Source: a virus
IMG/VR virus record: IMGVR_UViG_3300015360_000055
Span: 1-53,580 of that record
Direction: 5' to 3' (one strand)
DNA length: 53,580 nucleotides
Within the stretch, counting starts at the first letter, position 1. The number at the start of each line of letters is the position of its first letter. A model generated the notes under the pieces. The model worked only from the letters and a program-made list of their open reading frames with translations. It made no database searches and was not told the origin of the DNA. Positions 24,609-33,398 of this stretch are shown one piece after another. The translations under genes and the position numbers were made by a program.

Positions 24609-24995
24609 ATGAATATGGAAATTCTAAAACGGCTCGCTGCTCTTGAAGCTCAGGTTCAAAGCCTCACCAAGGCTCCCGTTCAGGAGGCCGAAAAGGAAGT
24701 GGCTCCCGAAGCCCCGGAAGAGGCTCCGGTTGATCTCGATGCCAAGCTGTCTCCAGAGGTCTTGGAGAAGTTCTATGATGGAATTTTAAGCGTTTTGGGA
24801 GAGTTGGAGCTAGAAGGTCAACTACCCCCACTCGATTCGCCACAAAAAGTACGTGACGCTTTGTTGGCTATCGTGAGACAATTGTACATAAAGAAATCAA
24901 TGATATCCAAGATGGGCAGAAAATTCGCCAGATTTGGTGCCAAGAGATTTTTGAGAAAACAAAGAAACGTCCTGGGAAAGGCCGTCTCTCAGTGA
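24609..24995 (+). CDS. hypothetical protein, 128 aa
   Basis: AAGGAAG precedes the ATG. An N-terminal coiled coil (LKRLAALEAQVQSLTKA) is followed by an Ala/Pro/Glu linker, a short acidic helical segment and a basic C-terminus (KMGRKFARFGAKRFLRKQ). The charge split suggests binding of another protein or nucleic acid, which is inference. A copy of the dispersed repeat follows seven bases after its stop. Confidence 0.55.
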   Translation: MNMEILKRLAALEAQVQSLTKAPVQEAEKEVAPEAPEEAPVDLDAKLSPEVLEKFYDGILSVLGELELEGQLPPLDSPQKVRDALLAIVRQLYIKKSMISKMGRKFARFGAKRFLRKQRNVLGKAVSQ

Positions 24996-25001
24996 ACTCG
25001 C

Positions 25002-25016
25002 ATTACGGGTTTCAGG
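25002..25016 (-). repeat. copy 2 of the dispersed repeat (inverse orientation)
   Basis: ATTACGGGTTTCAGG is the exact reverse complement of CCTGAAACCCGTAAT and lies in the intergenic gap between 24,995 and 25,067. Being non-coding, it is strong support for the motif having a role at DNA or RNA level. Confidence 0.7.
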
Positions 25017-25066
25017 TTTAAACTGAGCCCGACTGTCCTTTTGTTTATTATGTTGGGGGATAAATT

Positions 25067-25327
25067 ATGTTGAATAATACTGAGGCCGAAGTGATCGGTC
25101 TACCAGGTTACGATTTACTCAGTGAGAATAGAGAGCTTCAAGCCATCCGCGATCGAATCAAGGATCTGAAAGAGAAGTTTGATTCTGCGGCGCTCTCAAA
25201 AGATATCCGCGCTTTGCAAGAAGCCTCGCGGATCCAAAACCTCAAGCCAGATATGAGAGACGCTTTCTTGAAAGAGCTGCAACGACGTAAGCTCATCAAA
25301 CAGATTGTTGATGGGGAGTTTATTTGA
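25067..25327 (+). CDS. hypothetical helical protein, 86 aa
   Basis: The product is nearly all helical and charged (NRELQAIRDRIKDLKEKFD; LQRRKLIKQIVDGEF). GGGGGA lies upstream of the ATG. Its stop overlaps the TTG start of the sugar reductase gene, so it may lead the sugar cassette. Function unknown. Confidence 0.6.
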   Translation: MLNNTEAEVIGLPGYDLLSENRELQAIRDRIKDLKEKFDSAALSKDIRALQEASRIQNLKPDMRDAFLKELQRRKLIKQIVDGEFI

Positions 25328-26181
25328 TTGCCTTAGTGCTGGGCGGTTCAGGGATGTTGGGGCAGGCTTTTGTTTCCACTTTTGTGAGAGCAGGGGCACA
25401 GGTATTAGCCCCAACTCATTCCGAACTGGACATCACTGATGAGCTGGCCGTTAGAAAGCTCATCACAAAAACAAAGCCGCATTATATCGTCAACTGCATC
25501 GCACACACGAACGTGGACGGATGCGAGAGTGATCCGGCAAAAGCCTACCTCATCAATGCAGAGGCCGTGGACTTTGTCTCTACCGCTGCGAAAAAGGTAA
25601 AGGCTAAGTTCATCCATATCGGAACCGATTACGTTTTCGACGGATCTCCTGGTGAACCCAGAGCTGAGACCGACGCTCCCAACCCCATCCAAGTTTATGG
25701 CAAGTCAAAGCTCGAAGGTGATCTCGCAGCCATTGCAAACGGCGGGACTGTTTTCAGAGTTCAATGGTTGTTCGGTAACGGAAAGGCTAATTTCATCGAC
25801 TGGGTTGCCAAGAGCATCGTCGATGGAAAGAGAATCCCTATTGCCGCTCAACAGGCTGGATCTCCAAGCTCTACTTTGTTTGTTGCGAACATCATCACGG
25901 TCGCTTTGCATATTTGTAAAAAAGAGATCTATCACGTCTCTCACGATAACTACGCGAACCGATTGGAGTGCGCCCAATACATTGCGGATTTTTTCAAGAA
26001 GGACTCAAGAAATTATTTCGACATCTTAGAGCATTCCAACTTCGGAACCGCAGCAAGGCCGACTGACACCAGGCTTTCCTCTGAGAAGCTGAAAAAACTC
26101 TTGTGCGTTCACGCTCTCGGGAGCTGGCAGTCTGACGTTTTGACTCACCTGACGACGAGGTACAACACATGGAATCCATAA
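25324..26181 (+). CDS. rmlD: dTDP-4-dehydrorhamnose reductase-like (RmlD)
   Basis: This is an NAD(P)-dependent short-chain reductase of the last step of dTDP-L-rhamnose synthesis. The Rossmann motif is GGSGMLG (residues 7-13). TDYVFDG (101-107) and the YxxxK pair Y125/K129 (YGKSK) match the family, as does the length of 285 residues. It starts with TTG at 25324 behind GGGGAG, overlapping the previous stop. The gene overlaps the epimerase gene by 13 bases. A different deoxysugar product cannot be excluded. Confidence 0.85.
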   Translation: MIALVLGGSGMLGQAFVSTFVRAGAQVLAPTHSELDITDELAVRKLITKTKPHYIVNCIAHTNVDGCESDPAKAYLINAEAVDFVSTAAKKVKAKFIHIGTDYVFDGSPGEPRAETDAPNPIQVYGKSKLEGDLAAIANGGTVFRVQWLFGNGKANFIDWVAKSIVDGKRIPIAAQQAGSPSSTLFVANIITVALHICKKEIYHVSHDNYANRLECAQYIADFFKKDSRNYFDILEHSNFGTAARPTDTRLSSEKLKKLLCVHALGSWQSDVLTHLTTRYNTWNP

Positions 26182-26696
26182 CCGGATGTTCAATCTTCAA
26201 TAATAAATGTTTCAAGGATGATCGCGGCTACTTCATTGAAGCTTACAAGCGGTCTGAGTTTTCAATTCCAAACATTCGTCAGACTAACGTTTCCATGTCT
26301 ACAAAGAACGTGGTTCGTGGTCTCCACTTTCAAACACAGAACCCGCAAGGCAAACTCGTCCGATCTGTGTACGGCGTGATACTAGATGTAGTCGTGGATC
26401 TTCGCGTGGGGTCAGAGACCTACGGTAAGAAAGAAGAGTTTCTTCTCCAGCCTGAAGGAATCTCTGTTTACATTCCACCAGGGTTCGCACATGGTTTTTG
26501 GTGCCTCACTGATGAGTGCGTCTTCCATTATGGATGCACAGAGGAGTATCACAAGGAGAGTGACGCTGGGATCAATCCGGAAGATCCAGATCTGTTTTTG
26601 CCGTGGAGAAATTCAGAAGTTTTGATCTCCGATAAAGACAAGAAGCTACCGTCACTGAAAGAATATCAATCCCCATTTAGAATGGAAAAAGTATGA
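26169..26696 (+). CDS. rmlC: dTDP-4-dehydrorhamnose 3,5-epimerase-like (RmlC)
   Basis: It is a cupin-fold epimerase acting on the 4-keto sugar nucleotide. The signature RGLHFQ carries R50 and the likely catalytic H53. K62 follows, then the cupin motif IPPGFAHGFWCL (102-113), and Y121 and Y127 lie before DAGINPEDP. The family usually has a Trp before the acidic residue in that last motif, whereas here it is Pro. At 175 residues it is of normal length. It overlaps both neighbours (ATGA with the next gene), so the three sugar genes form one unit. Confidence 0.87.
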   Translation: MESITGCSIFNNKCFKDDRGYFIEAYKRSEFSIPNIRQTNVSMSTKNVVRGLHFQTQNPQGKLVRSVYGVILDVVVDLRVGSETYGKKEEFLLQPEGISVYIPPGFAHGFWCLTDECVFHYGCTEEYHKESDAGINPEDPDLFLPWRNSEVLISDKDKKLPSLKEYQSPFRMEKV

Positions 26697-27406
26697 AGGC
26701 CATTATTGCTGCGGGGGGCTCTGGATCTCGGATGGCCCCAGCCACTCGCTTCGTGAACAAGCATCTCCTTCCCGTGGGTGGAGGGAAGCTGATGATCGAT
26801 AAGCCGATTGAGTTTCTACGCCTCCACAACTTTGCGGAGATCACTGTAGTCACTGGAGCCAATCACGCAGCACAAATTGTTGAGTACGTTGGAGATGGCC
26901 ATCAGTATGGGTTCAAGCGGGTGGAGTATGCATTCCAGCCTAAGCCTGCTGGGATCAGCGATATTTTAAACCGAGTCTCTCATGGTGGAACTGAGAACGG
27001 AGTGCTCTTGATTTTAGGAGATAATGCGTTCTCCGCTGTTCAGGAGAGCGTTCATCTTCTAAGGTCCAATCCTGATTGCGCAGTAGCCTGGGAGTTCGAC
27101 GTGGGCAGCCCCGAGCTTGCTCAACGTTTTGGGCAGTACATGACGGACGGTGAAAAGGGGTGGATTACTGAGAAACCACTTGTCGCTGTTCACTCCAGAA
27201 TCCTCACCGGGCTCTATTATTTCCCGGCAGATGTTTTCGATAAGGTCAATAAATTGTCCCCCTCAGCAAGAGGAGAGTTGGAAATCACCGACCTTTTGAG
27301 CTTATACTTGGGCGAGGGCCGTCTCTCAGTTCATGAGGTCGTCGGATCCTGGTGTGATCTAGGTGAATGGAACTCATGGGAAGAGTTTATTGTGAGAAAT
27401 AAATGA
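26693..27406 (+). CDS. rmlA: glucose-1-phosphate thymidylyltransferase-like nucleotidyltransferase (RmlA)
   Basis: It activates a sugar phosphate to a nucleotide sugar, the first step of the pathway. The NTP-binding loop GGSGSRM (8-14) is followed by K23 in NKHLLPV, QPKPAGI (82-88), LGDN (108-111) and a C-terminal WCDLGEW. At 237 residues it is about 50 shorter than typical bacterial RmlA, lacking the C-terminal allosteric part. The 4,6-dehydratase RmlB is not in the window. The nucleotide specificity is not proven by sequence. Confidence 0.82.
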   Translation: MKAIIAAGGSGSRMAPATRFVNKHLLPVGGGKLMIDKPIEFLRLHNFAEITVVTGANHAAQIVEYVGDGHQYGFKRVEYAFQPKPAGISDILNRVSHGGTENGVLLILGDNAFSAVQESVHLLRSNPDCAVAWEFDVGSPELAQRFGQYMTDGEKGWITEKPLVAVHSRILTGLYYFPADVFDKVNKLSPSARGELEITDLLSLYLGEGRLSVHEVVGSWCDLGEWNSWEEFIVRNK

Positions 27407-27660
27407 TCTGCTTCATGTGCAAAAAAGAAAAACCTCGGCTCATTAAGATCTACATAAAAGATCGCGTGACCAGGAAGTCAGAGCAATCTGACGTTTGTAC
27501 CGATTGCGAAGGGGAGATGGAACGTCCCTTCGTCGTGTACATCAAGTCGCATCTGGCAAGATCGTTTATCCAATCGGTTAAATCCAAGGGTGGGTTCGTA
27601 AAAGACACCATGGTTCAAATGATGAAAGATTTCGTTAAGGAAGAAAAAAATGGAAAGTGA
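27403..27660 (+). CDS. small zinc-ribbon-like protein, 85 aa
   Basis: CFMC (C3, C6) and CTDC in the DVCTDCEG segment make a likely four-cysteine zinc site, followed by a basic helix. The ATG overlaps the stop of the nucleotidyltransferase gene (ATGA), so it is cotranslated with the sugar genes, though a functional link is not shown. It overlaps the next gene by 11 bases. Confidence 0.6.
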   Translation: MICFMCKKEKPRLIKIYIKDRVTRKSEQSDVCTDCEGEMERPFVVYIKSHLARSFIQSVKSKGGFVKDTMVQMMKDFVKEEKNGK

Positions 27661-28057
27661 ATACGACATTCAGTTGAAAGAATATATTGGTTCTCTCGAA
27701 GAACATGCCGCAAAGACTGGCATCAAGGCATTCATTAAAACAAATGCTGGCCCCTTCTTCATGAACTCCATCTTTGAAGCCGAGACAGTCAAAGGGAACA
27801 AGAACTACATCGTGTTCTTTTTCGTGAAAAATAATTACGTTTATTACTGCCATGGAGACAGGGGTAAGAAGGTCAGGGAAGACCAATTTCAAAAGCTCAT
27901 CGACTATGGCGATCTCGTTCCTGTGCCACGCGAAAAGGCCGACCCAGAAAAGCTTGCTCTCTCTGTCCTTGGGTTGAAGGCTATGAGCGAAGGCTTACCA
28001 TTTAACGACTATATGAAAACTCTCTGGGGACACGGTCACGGTAGCGAGGTTCGCTAA
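27650..28057 (+). CDS. hypothetical protein, 135 aa
   Basis: A purine-rich GGAAGAAAAAA lies before the ATG. The fold appears mixed alpha/beta with hydrophobic strands (NKNYIVFFFVKNNYVYYCHG). There are no signal or membrane features. No family recognised. The TAA is followed at once by a TTG start. Confidence 0.55.
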   Translation: MESEYDIQLKEYIGSLEEHAAKTGIKAFIKTNAGPFFMNSIFEAETVKGNKNYIVFFFVKNNYVYYCHGDRGKKVREDQFQKLIDYGDLVPVPREKADPEKLALSVLGLKAMSEGLPFNDYMKTLWGHGHGSEVR

Positions 28058-28861
28058 TTGTTCAAAATAGAAACCACGAAACAATGGGACAACTTTGCGA
28101 GCATCTACGGTGCCAAAGATATACGTCTCAGGTATCAGTGGTTTTTATTTGAATTCGGTAAAAGAGCTTCCAGGCTTTTCTACAAGCACCTTCTGCAACA
28201 GATCTCAGAGATCCCCGGCTCCACCAACTACAAGAAGTCCCTCATGCTTGCTGAGGTCAGGGATAAGGGTAAGATGGCGTGGTGGGCAATTGTGGCCTCA
28301 GCTAAGCCACTGGGAAACGCCAAGTACGATCCAAAGACCTCTTTGTTTGTCGTCGCCAGCAGGTTCACTAACGTTGATTCCGATCCCGTAAAGGAGATCT
28401 TGGAAGACATGGGACCATGGACGGTGGACACGATCCCATTTCTTCCATCAGCTAGGGCTGGACAAGTTGTCCTGAAAGAAGTCTCCGAAGACCAGGTCGA
28501 GCGAACCAAGGAAGCGAATCTAGCTCAAGGCCAGGACACTCGATCAAAAATGGTGAAGCACGGCATCCCCTATGAGCAACGAAACGTCGTCTACAGTAAG
28601 CTTCGCGTGATCGAAGACATCGAGATGAACGCTCTTCGGATTGAGTTCGGTCTAGCAGAAAAGTCCAAAGCTCACTGGAGGCCATCCATTCGATGGATCA
28701 AGAGACAGGGCATGGCGAGACTTGAAAAGGATCGGGATCTGATTCGTGTTTGGATCGATCCGAGATTTATCAAATATCGCCAGTTTAGACATTTTCGGGT
28801 AAAGTTAAAACAAGCGGAACTTAAGCGAATTCAGAATTTCCAGAATAAGGTGAGGGTTTAA
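28058..28861 (+). CDS. hypothetical protein, 267 aa, probable tail or neck component
   Basis: It starts with TTG directly after the previous stop. The N-terminal half (RYQWFLFEFGKRASRLFYKH) and the basic C-terminal half (RWIKRQGMARLEKDRDLIRV; FRVKLKQAELKRIQNF) are both helical. I do not recognise a family. It lies between joining proteins and the sheath, where tail-completion proteins are usual. Confidence 0.55.
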   Translation: MFKIETTKQWDNFASIYGAKDIRLRYQWFLFEFGKRASRLFYKHLLQQISEIPGSTNYKKSLMLAEVRDKGKMAWWAIVASAKPLGNAKYDPKTSLFVVASRFTNVDSDPVKEILEDMGPWTVDTIPFLPSARAGQVVLKEVSEDQVERTKEANLAQGQDTRSKMVKHGIPYEQRNVVYSKLRVIEDIEMNALRIEFGLAEKSKAHWRPSIRWIKRQGMARLEKDRDLIRVWIDPRFIKYRQFRHFRVKLKQAELKRIQNFQNKVRV

Positions 28862-28863
28862 TT

Positions 28864-29160
28864 ATGTTGGACGATAAAGAGATCCCGCAAGAAGACGTAG
28901 TGGACAAGGCTTTGCTGGATATCGTTCACGAGGTCTTTGGCGATGACTATGACGACGAAGAGCTAGATGGCGCTTTGGACGTGATTCTCGCAATCCTAGA
29001 TGAACTCATCGACACTGGAGATGCTGAAGAAATGCCTGAAAATGAGGCTCCTGAAGAGGAGAAGAATGATTGGGTAGCTCGCTTCCGGGATAAGCTCAAG
29101 CAGGCAGTTATCGACGGAGTGACGCTGGGGGAGCCGGAAAATGATCAAAATTTGGGATAA
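28864..29160 (+). CDS. acidic hypothetical protein, 98 aa
   Basis: The product is very acidic (EVFGDDYDDEELDGALDVIL) with a C-terminal helix (ARFRDKLKQAVIDGV). GTGAGGG precedes the ATG. It overlaps the next gene by 20 bases. No family is recognised; small acidic proteins in this place could be assembly chaperones, which is speculation. Confidence 0.55.
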   Translation: MLDDKEIPQEDVVDKALLDIVHEVFGDDYDDEELDGALDVILAILDELIDTGDAEEMPENEAPEEEKNDWVARFRDKLKQAVIDGVTLGEPENDQNLG

Positions 29161-29809
29161 GAAGACAGGGTCTGTCTTCCTCAGAAACTTTGATGAAGGA
29201 ATCATGAGCACCCTTGGGGCCACCCCTGACCCTATGAGTTCAAACGATCCTTGTTACGGAGTGACTGTCCCGTTTGCCTCGGGCGCGGCGAATGTCCCAG
29301 TTTATTTTTCTCAGCCTGAATCTCTTTTTAAGAAGATGGTCTTCCCATTTATTACCATCAACCGCGACGATGTTACGCTCGCCATGCACAGATGGATGGG
29401 TGTTGGGCAGCTTGAGTACAGGGCTGGCGTCAGCGGTACGCAGATGGTGATCGGCGGAGTGAGTGGGTTCTCTGAATATGAGATGAAACCCCAGGCTTTT
29501 CCGCATGACATAACGTACACCATCTCAATGTGGGATCGCTACGAGTCGAGCGTGCAAGCAATACTTCAAAAGGTGTTGAAGGCAGTGTATCCTGTTGGTA
29601 GATTAATAGTGTACGATAGTCTAAAGTTGATTCGCTCTTATGAGTACTACTGGGAAGGATCGATTGCAAATTTGCAAGAGATCATTGATCCTGTCACTAG
29701 AGCGAGAGGTTATGCACTTACGATACGAGTGGAAGCTGAGTTGGATCTGGTGGATCCGTACACTTCAGGATCGGTAAGTGGAACTGATTTAAGTATGAAT
29801 CGTTCTTGA
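29141..29809 (+). CDS. tail-completion-type protein preceding the sheath, 222 aa
   Basis: The protein is beta-rich with segments typical of virion parts (HRWMGVGQLEYRAGVSGTQM; PHDITYTISMWDRYESS; RGYALTIRVEAELDLVDPY). Its place immediately before the sheath gene and its length fit a tail terminator or sheath-joining protein, a call made from context rather than a recognised signature. GGGGGAGCCGG lies upstream of the ATG. Confidence 0.6.
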   Translation: MIKIWDKKTGSVFLRNFDEGIMSTLGATPDPMSSNDPCYGVTVPFASGAANVPVYFSQPESLFKKMVFPFITINRDDVTLAMHRWMGVGQLEYRAGVSGTQMVIGGVSGFSEYEMKPQAFPHDITYTISMWDRYESSVQAILQKVLKAVYPVGRLIVYDSLKLIRSYEYYWEGSIANLQEIIDPVTRARGYALTIRVEAELDLVDPYTSGSVSGTDLSMNRS

Positions 29810-29870
29810 GAAAATTTAATGCGCTCGAAACGGATTGAGCGTTTGTAGAAAAGCTACGGAGGGATGTCAC

Positions 29871-31679
29871 TTGGCACCAGAATTTCTTTCACCTGATGTG
29901 TTTGTAGAAGAGGTCCAGGGCAAAAGTGGACAGATCACTGTAGCATCAACGTCTACCTTCGCCATGGTCGGATACTCTCCGCGTGGACCTGAAGGCAAAG
30001 CGTTTGCTCACGGATCAGTCAAAGAATTCTTTGACCGCTTCGGATCTTATAACTCCAAGTCCATGGTTGCTTACCAAGCTTCTGCGTTCTACGCCAACGG
30101 CGGATCGCAGCTCGTCTTCGTTCGCGAGCTTCACTCGGACGCGACTTATGCAAGCGGTGCCTTTTCCGGAAAATGGGACGCTAAGGCATCGGGTCGCGGT
30201 GTGTGGGCAAATGGAGCTGAGATTACCATCAGCGGAAACGAAAGCTTTTACAACCAAGCCACTGCTGCTTACTCACGGTTTAACGTCACGGTTGAGCTTG
30301 TCGATCCCTCGACCGGACTACTCGGAGTCACTGAGACTTTCGAAGCTGTCGATCTGATTGACGACGAGAGCCCTGATTACATCTTGAAAGTCTTGGAAGC
30401 CAATTCCGAAGACATCTCCTTGCTCGCAACAAGCGGCGGAGTTCCTACCGAACTCATCCCAGTTGAAACTCTAGGAACGGCAGGAGGAACTGGAGACGGC
30501 TCGACCACGGCATTCGCAGTCAGCCTGGGCGCAAGCACTCCTCTTGCTCCAACGACTGTCAAAGTCCGAGTGAACGGTGTCCTGGTTGCTCAAGATGACG
30601 GCGAAGGCGTTTTGGTTGACGTAGCTGGCGGACCTGTCGTGACAGGCACTGTGAACTATGCTTCTGGCGCTTTGTCAGTCGTTCTGTCGATCGCTCCAAG
30701 TATCGGTGATTTGGTCACGGCTGATTCCATCAAGAAGCCGGATGCAAGCGTGACCATCACTCTTGCTGGCGGATCCGATGGTACGGCTGTCATCTCCTCT
30801 GATTTGGTCGGAGCAGGACTCGCTGCCAACTCACGCGGCATCTACGCCTTGGACGCAATGGACATTCAGATGTCTTTGGCGATCCCAGATTTCATTGGCG
30901 ACCAGTCCACTGATACGGCGATCCTGGCTTACGCTTCGAGTCGTGCTGACATCGTTGCTCTTCTTCAACCTGCTAAGGGCACGAGTGCTGCGAACGCTGT
31001 GAAGTACAAACGCAACGTTCTGGCTTCGACCTCCTCTTACGGTGCGATGTACTGGCCGTGGGTAAAGATGCCTGACCCTCTGAATAAGAACCGCGCAAAG
31101 GTGGTTCCTGCTGTCGGTCACATTGCAGGTCGCTACGCTTTCACTGACTCTCGCGAGAACGTGGGCAAGGCACCAGCCGGTGTGACACGCGGTCAGTTGT
31201 CCTTGATCTTGGGTCTCGAAAGAGAAGTGACCAAGCAAGATCGCAACACCGTATTCCCAGCACAGATTAACGCGATCCGCTCAGACGCTGAAGTCGGAAC
31301 TGCAATCTGGGGTAACCGTACCCTTCAGGTTGTGGGTGACTTCACTGACGTGAACGTTCGTCGCTTGTTCATCTTTCTTGAGAAGGCTCAGAAGGCTGGA
31401 CTCGTTGACATCGTGTTTGAGAACATCGGCCCAGTGACCTTCGGCTTAATCAAGGCTCGACTGGATTCCTTCTTGGAGAATCTGTTCTTGCAGGGCGTGA
31501 TTGGATCTGGAGTGCCAGACAAGAATCAGGCGTACAAGGTGATTTGCGATTTGAGCAACAATCCTCCTTCGGTTCAGCAATCCAAGAGAATTGTTATCGA
31601 CGAATTCGTGAAACCAAACCTCGCCGCTGAGTTTATCCACCTCAAAGTGCAGAAGGTTTTTGACGCAAGTCAGATTTAA
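29871..31679 (+). CDS. tail sheath protein
   Basis: The start is TTG 29871 behind GGAGGGA (MAPEFLSPDVFVEEV). This N-terminus is the classic sheath opening, and the frame upstream, to 29835, is not needed. The protein has 602 residues, with a C-terminal domain (RRLFIFLEKAQKAGLVDIVF; IHLKVQKVFDASQI) of gp18 type. Residues about 203-288 are a beta-rich insertion, GGTGDG to VTADS, closely resembling one in the capsid protein. The sheath forms the contractile outer tube. A short repeat (CGCTC/GAGCG) lies in the 60-base leader. Confidence 0.93.
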   Translation: MAPEFLSPDVFVEEVQGKSGQITVASTSTFAMVGYSPRGPEGKAFAHGSVKEFFDRFGSYNSKSMVAYQASAFYANGGSQLVFVRELHSDATYASGAFSGKWDAKASGRGVWANGAEITISGNESFYNQATAAYSRFNVTVELVDPSTGLLGVTETFEAVDLIDDESPDYILKVLEANSEDISLLATSGGVPTELIPVETLGTAGGTGDGSTTAFAVSLGASTPLAPTTVKVRVNGVLVAQDDGEGVLVDVAGGPVVTGTVNYASGALSVVLSIAPSIGDLVTADSIKKPDASVTITLAGGSDGTAVISSDLVGAGLAANSRGIYALDAMDIQMSLAIPDFIGDQSTDTAILAYASSRADIVALLQPAKGTSAANAVKYKRNVLASTSSYGAMYWPWVKMPDPLNKNRAKVVPAVGHIAGRYAFTDSRENVGKAPAGVTRGQLSLILGLEREVTKQDRNTVFPAQINAIRSDAEVGTAIWGNRTLQVVGDFTDVNVRRLFIFLEKAQKAGLVDIVFENIGPVTFGLIKARLDSFLENLFLQGVIGSGVPDKNQAYKVICDLSNNPPSVQQSKRIVIDEFVKPNLAAEFIHLKVQKVFDASQI

Positions 31680-31694
31680 TAAGGAGTAGGGAAC

Positions 31695-32234
31695 ATGGCT
31701 GAAACAGCGAGATCTCAATCAACCGATCCATTTTCGATGCATCGGTTTCATGTAACAGATACGGGCGGGTTTCTGAACCTTGGAACTCCTGCGGCTGGAT
31801 TCAACACTCTCGTTTCTCCTGAAATGAGCGTTGGATCTGTCGAGTACCAGGAAGGGACGATGCTCTATCGTCGCAAGTTCCCAGGCGAAGTCACCTTCGC
31901 TCCGCTCACCTTGACGAAAGGGATCGTCAAAAACGATTCAAGCTTCTACAAGTGGATGCGTGCCTGCGCAGAAAACCGCGTCTATCGCACCAACCTGATC
32001 ATCAAGCACTTTCACCGTGATGATGTCTCGGGCATGGTCGATTACCTTTCGGCTAAGCCTTGGCGCGAAATTCATTGCTTCAACGCTTTCGTGACCCGCG
32101 TGAAGATGGGTTCTGATTTTGATTCCATGTCTGCCGAAGTCACTATCGAAGACTTGGATATTGAAATCGAATACTTCCGTTTGTTCGAAAACGGCAAAGA
32201 AGTGGATGCGGCTGGCGCTACGGCTGGAGCGTAA
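31695..32234 (+). CDS. tail tube protein, paralogue 1 (gp19 family)
   Basis: It builds the inner tube through which DNA passes. The motif GSDFDSMSAEVTIEDLDIEI near residues 136-155 and the N-terminal FSMHRFHVTDTGGFLNLG match the T4-like tube family, and the length of 179 residues is normal. AAGGAG precedes the ATG, directly after the sheath. This first copy most likely is the main tube subunit. It shares its core layout with the next two genes. Confidence 0.88.
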   Translation: MAETARSQSTDPFSMHRFHVTDTGGFLNLGTPAAGFNTLVSPEMSVGSVEYQEGTMLYRRKFPGEVTFAPLTLTKGIVKNDSSFYKWMRACAENRVYRTNLIIKHFHRDDVSGMVDYLSAKPWREIHCFNAFVTRVKMGSDFDSMSAEVTIEDLDIEIEYFRLFENGKEVDAAGATAGA

Positions 32235-32237
32235 TCT

Positions 32238-32783
32238 ATGGCGGTAACCCCTGACAGTCGGGCGGATCAGGCAACTGATTTCTACCACTCGTTCAGATTC
32301 CTTGTGTACGATGAGCAGGGCTATATCCAGAGCGGCGCAAGCTTGGTTGCTGGATTCTCCAACTGCACTCTTCCCGAGCAAAACATCGACCACCTTGAGT
32401 ACAGCGAAGGCACCTGGACGTATTCAAAGATGTACCCAGGCCGGTCTACCTTTACCACGGTCACGCTCTCTCGCGGGATCGCAAAGGGGTATACTAACTT
32501 TGCTGACTGGATCACGAGAGCTGCCGAGGGCGGGAACTACCGGACCAACATCACGATCGTTCACTACCACCGGAAAGACCTGGAAGGTAAGTCTTCCGGT
32601 CAGGAGTTTTTAGCGACGAATCCGTCGCAATCTCGTAAGATCGTCTGTTATAACTGCGTGCCGATCCGATTTAGGCCGGGTCATGACTTCGACTCCATGT
32701 CGAGTGACATCTCGATTCAAGAGATCGAGTTCCAACCAGAGTATTTCAAGGTATTCCAGGTTACCCCTGGCACGACCGTCTAA
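32238..32783 (+). CDS. tail tube protein, paralogue 2
   Basis: It resembles the first tube gene in its N-terminus (FYHSFRFLVYDEQGYIQSG), in the EYSEGTWTYSKMYPGRSTF strand pair and in the C-terminal GHDFDSMSSDISIQEIEFQP. It starts three bases after the previous stop. The second copy may form a tip, initiator or alternative ring rather than the bulk of the tube; this is inference. Confidence 0.82.
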   Translation: MAVTPDSRADQATDFYHSFRFLVYDEQGYIQSGASLVAGFSNCTLPEQNIDHLEYSEGTWTYSKMYPGRSTFTTVTLSRGIAKGYTNFADWITRAAEGGNYRTNITIVHYHRKDLEGKSSGQEFLATNPSQSRKIVCYNCVPIRFRPGHDFDSMSSDISIQEIEFQPEYFKVFQVTPGTTV

Positions 32784-32804
32784 TTCCGTGGTTTAATCTT
32801 TGAT

Positions 32805-33398
32805 ATGGCGAGCCCTGGTTCAATCATTCCAAGAACGCAGAGAATTTCTGATTATCTCACCACCCTGCACTTTCACCTGCTGGATGTGAGCTTTCAGATT
32901 CCAACCGTGTTCAATTTGGCATTCGGCTTTAGGCACTGCTCCCCTCCTGAGATCACAATCGATACTAAGGAAGTCAAAGAAGGCACCTACGAATATAAGA
33001 AGGCTGTCGTCCACGGTGCAGCCGCTGGCCCGATCATCCTTCAGCAGGGCGTGCAAATTTTCAACTCAGACTTCTATGATTGGACACGAAGCGCCGTAAT
33101 TGGATCGCAGTCTTATCGAAGAAACTTGATGCTCATTCAGTTTACCGATGTTTCGCCGTTTGGCGTTGGTCAGAGTGGAACTGGGCCATTGGGTGGTATC
33201 GTTGGCGGTCTGGTGAACGCTGTGCTCCCATTGAATGATCTGATCTCTCGTGTCCCAGGAAGAGCCTGGATGCTCACCGGATGCATCCCTACTCATTACC
33301 GGGCAGCGACTGACTTTGACCCATTGTCGCCCGATATTTCAATCATGGAGATGACTCTTCAGCCCGAGAGCATTGATGAGTTCAGCCTGGGAGTTTAA
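32805..33398 (+). CDS. tail tube-like protein, paralogue 3
   Basis: The third member keeps the signature as ATDFDPLSPDISIMEMTLQP and the strand EVKEGTYEYKKAVVHGAAAG. It has an extra loop near residues 115-145 rich in Gly (GVGQSGTGPLGGIVGGLVN). It is the most divergent copy and could be the tube initiator on the baseplate. It ends directly before the SWIM-like gene. Confidence 0.75.
   Translation: MASPGSIIPRTQRISDYLTTLHFHLLDVSFQIPTVFNLAFGFRHCSPPEITIDTKEVKEGTYEYKKAVVHGAAAGPIILQQGVQIFNSDFYDWTRSAVIGSQSYRRNLMLIQFTDVSPFGVGQSGTGPLGGIVGGLVNAVLPLNDLISRVPGRAWMLTGCIPTHYRAATDFDPLSPDISIMEMTLQPESIDEFSLGV

Noticed and set aside
29822-29841. CGCTC/GAGCG inverted repeat before the sheath gene
   Set aside because: The stem is only 5 bp and no T run or promoter alignment supports a function.
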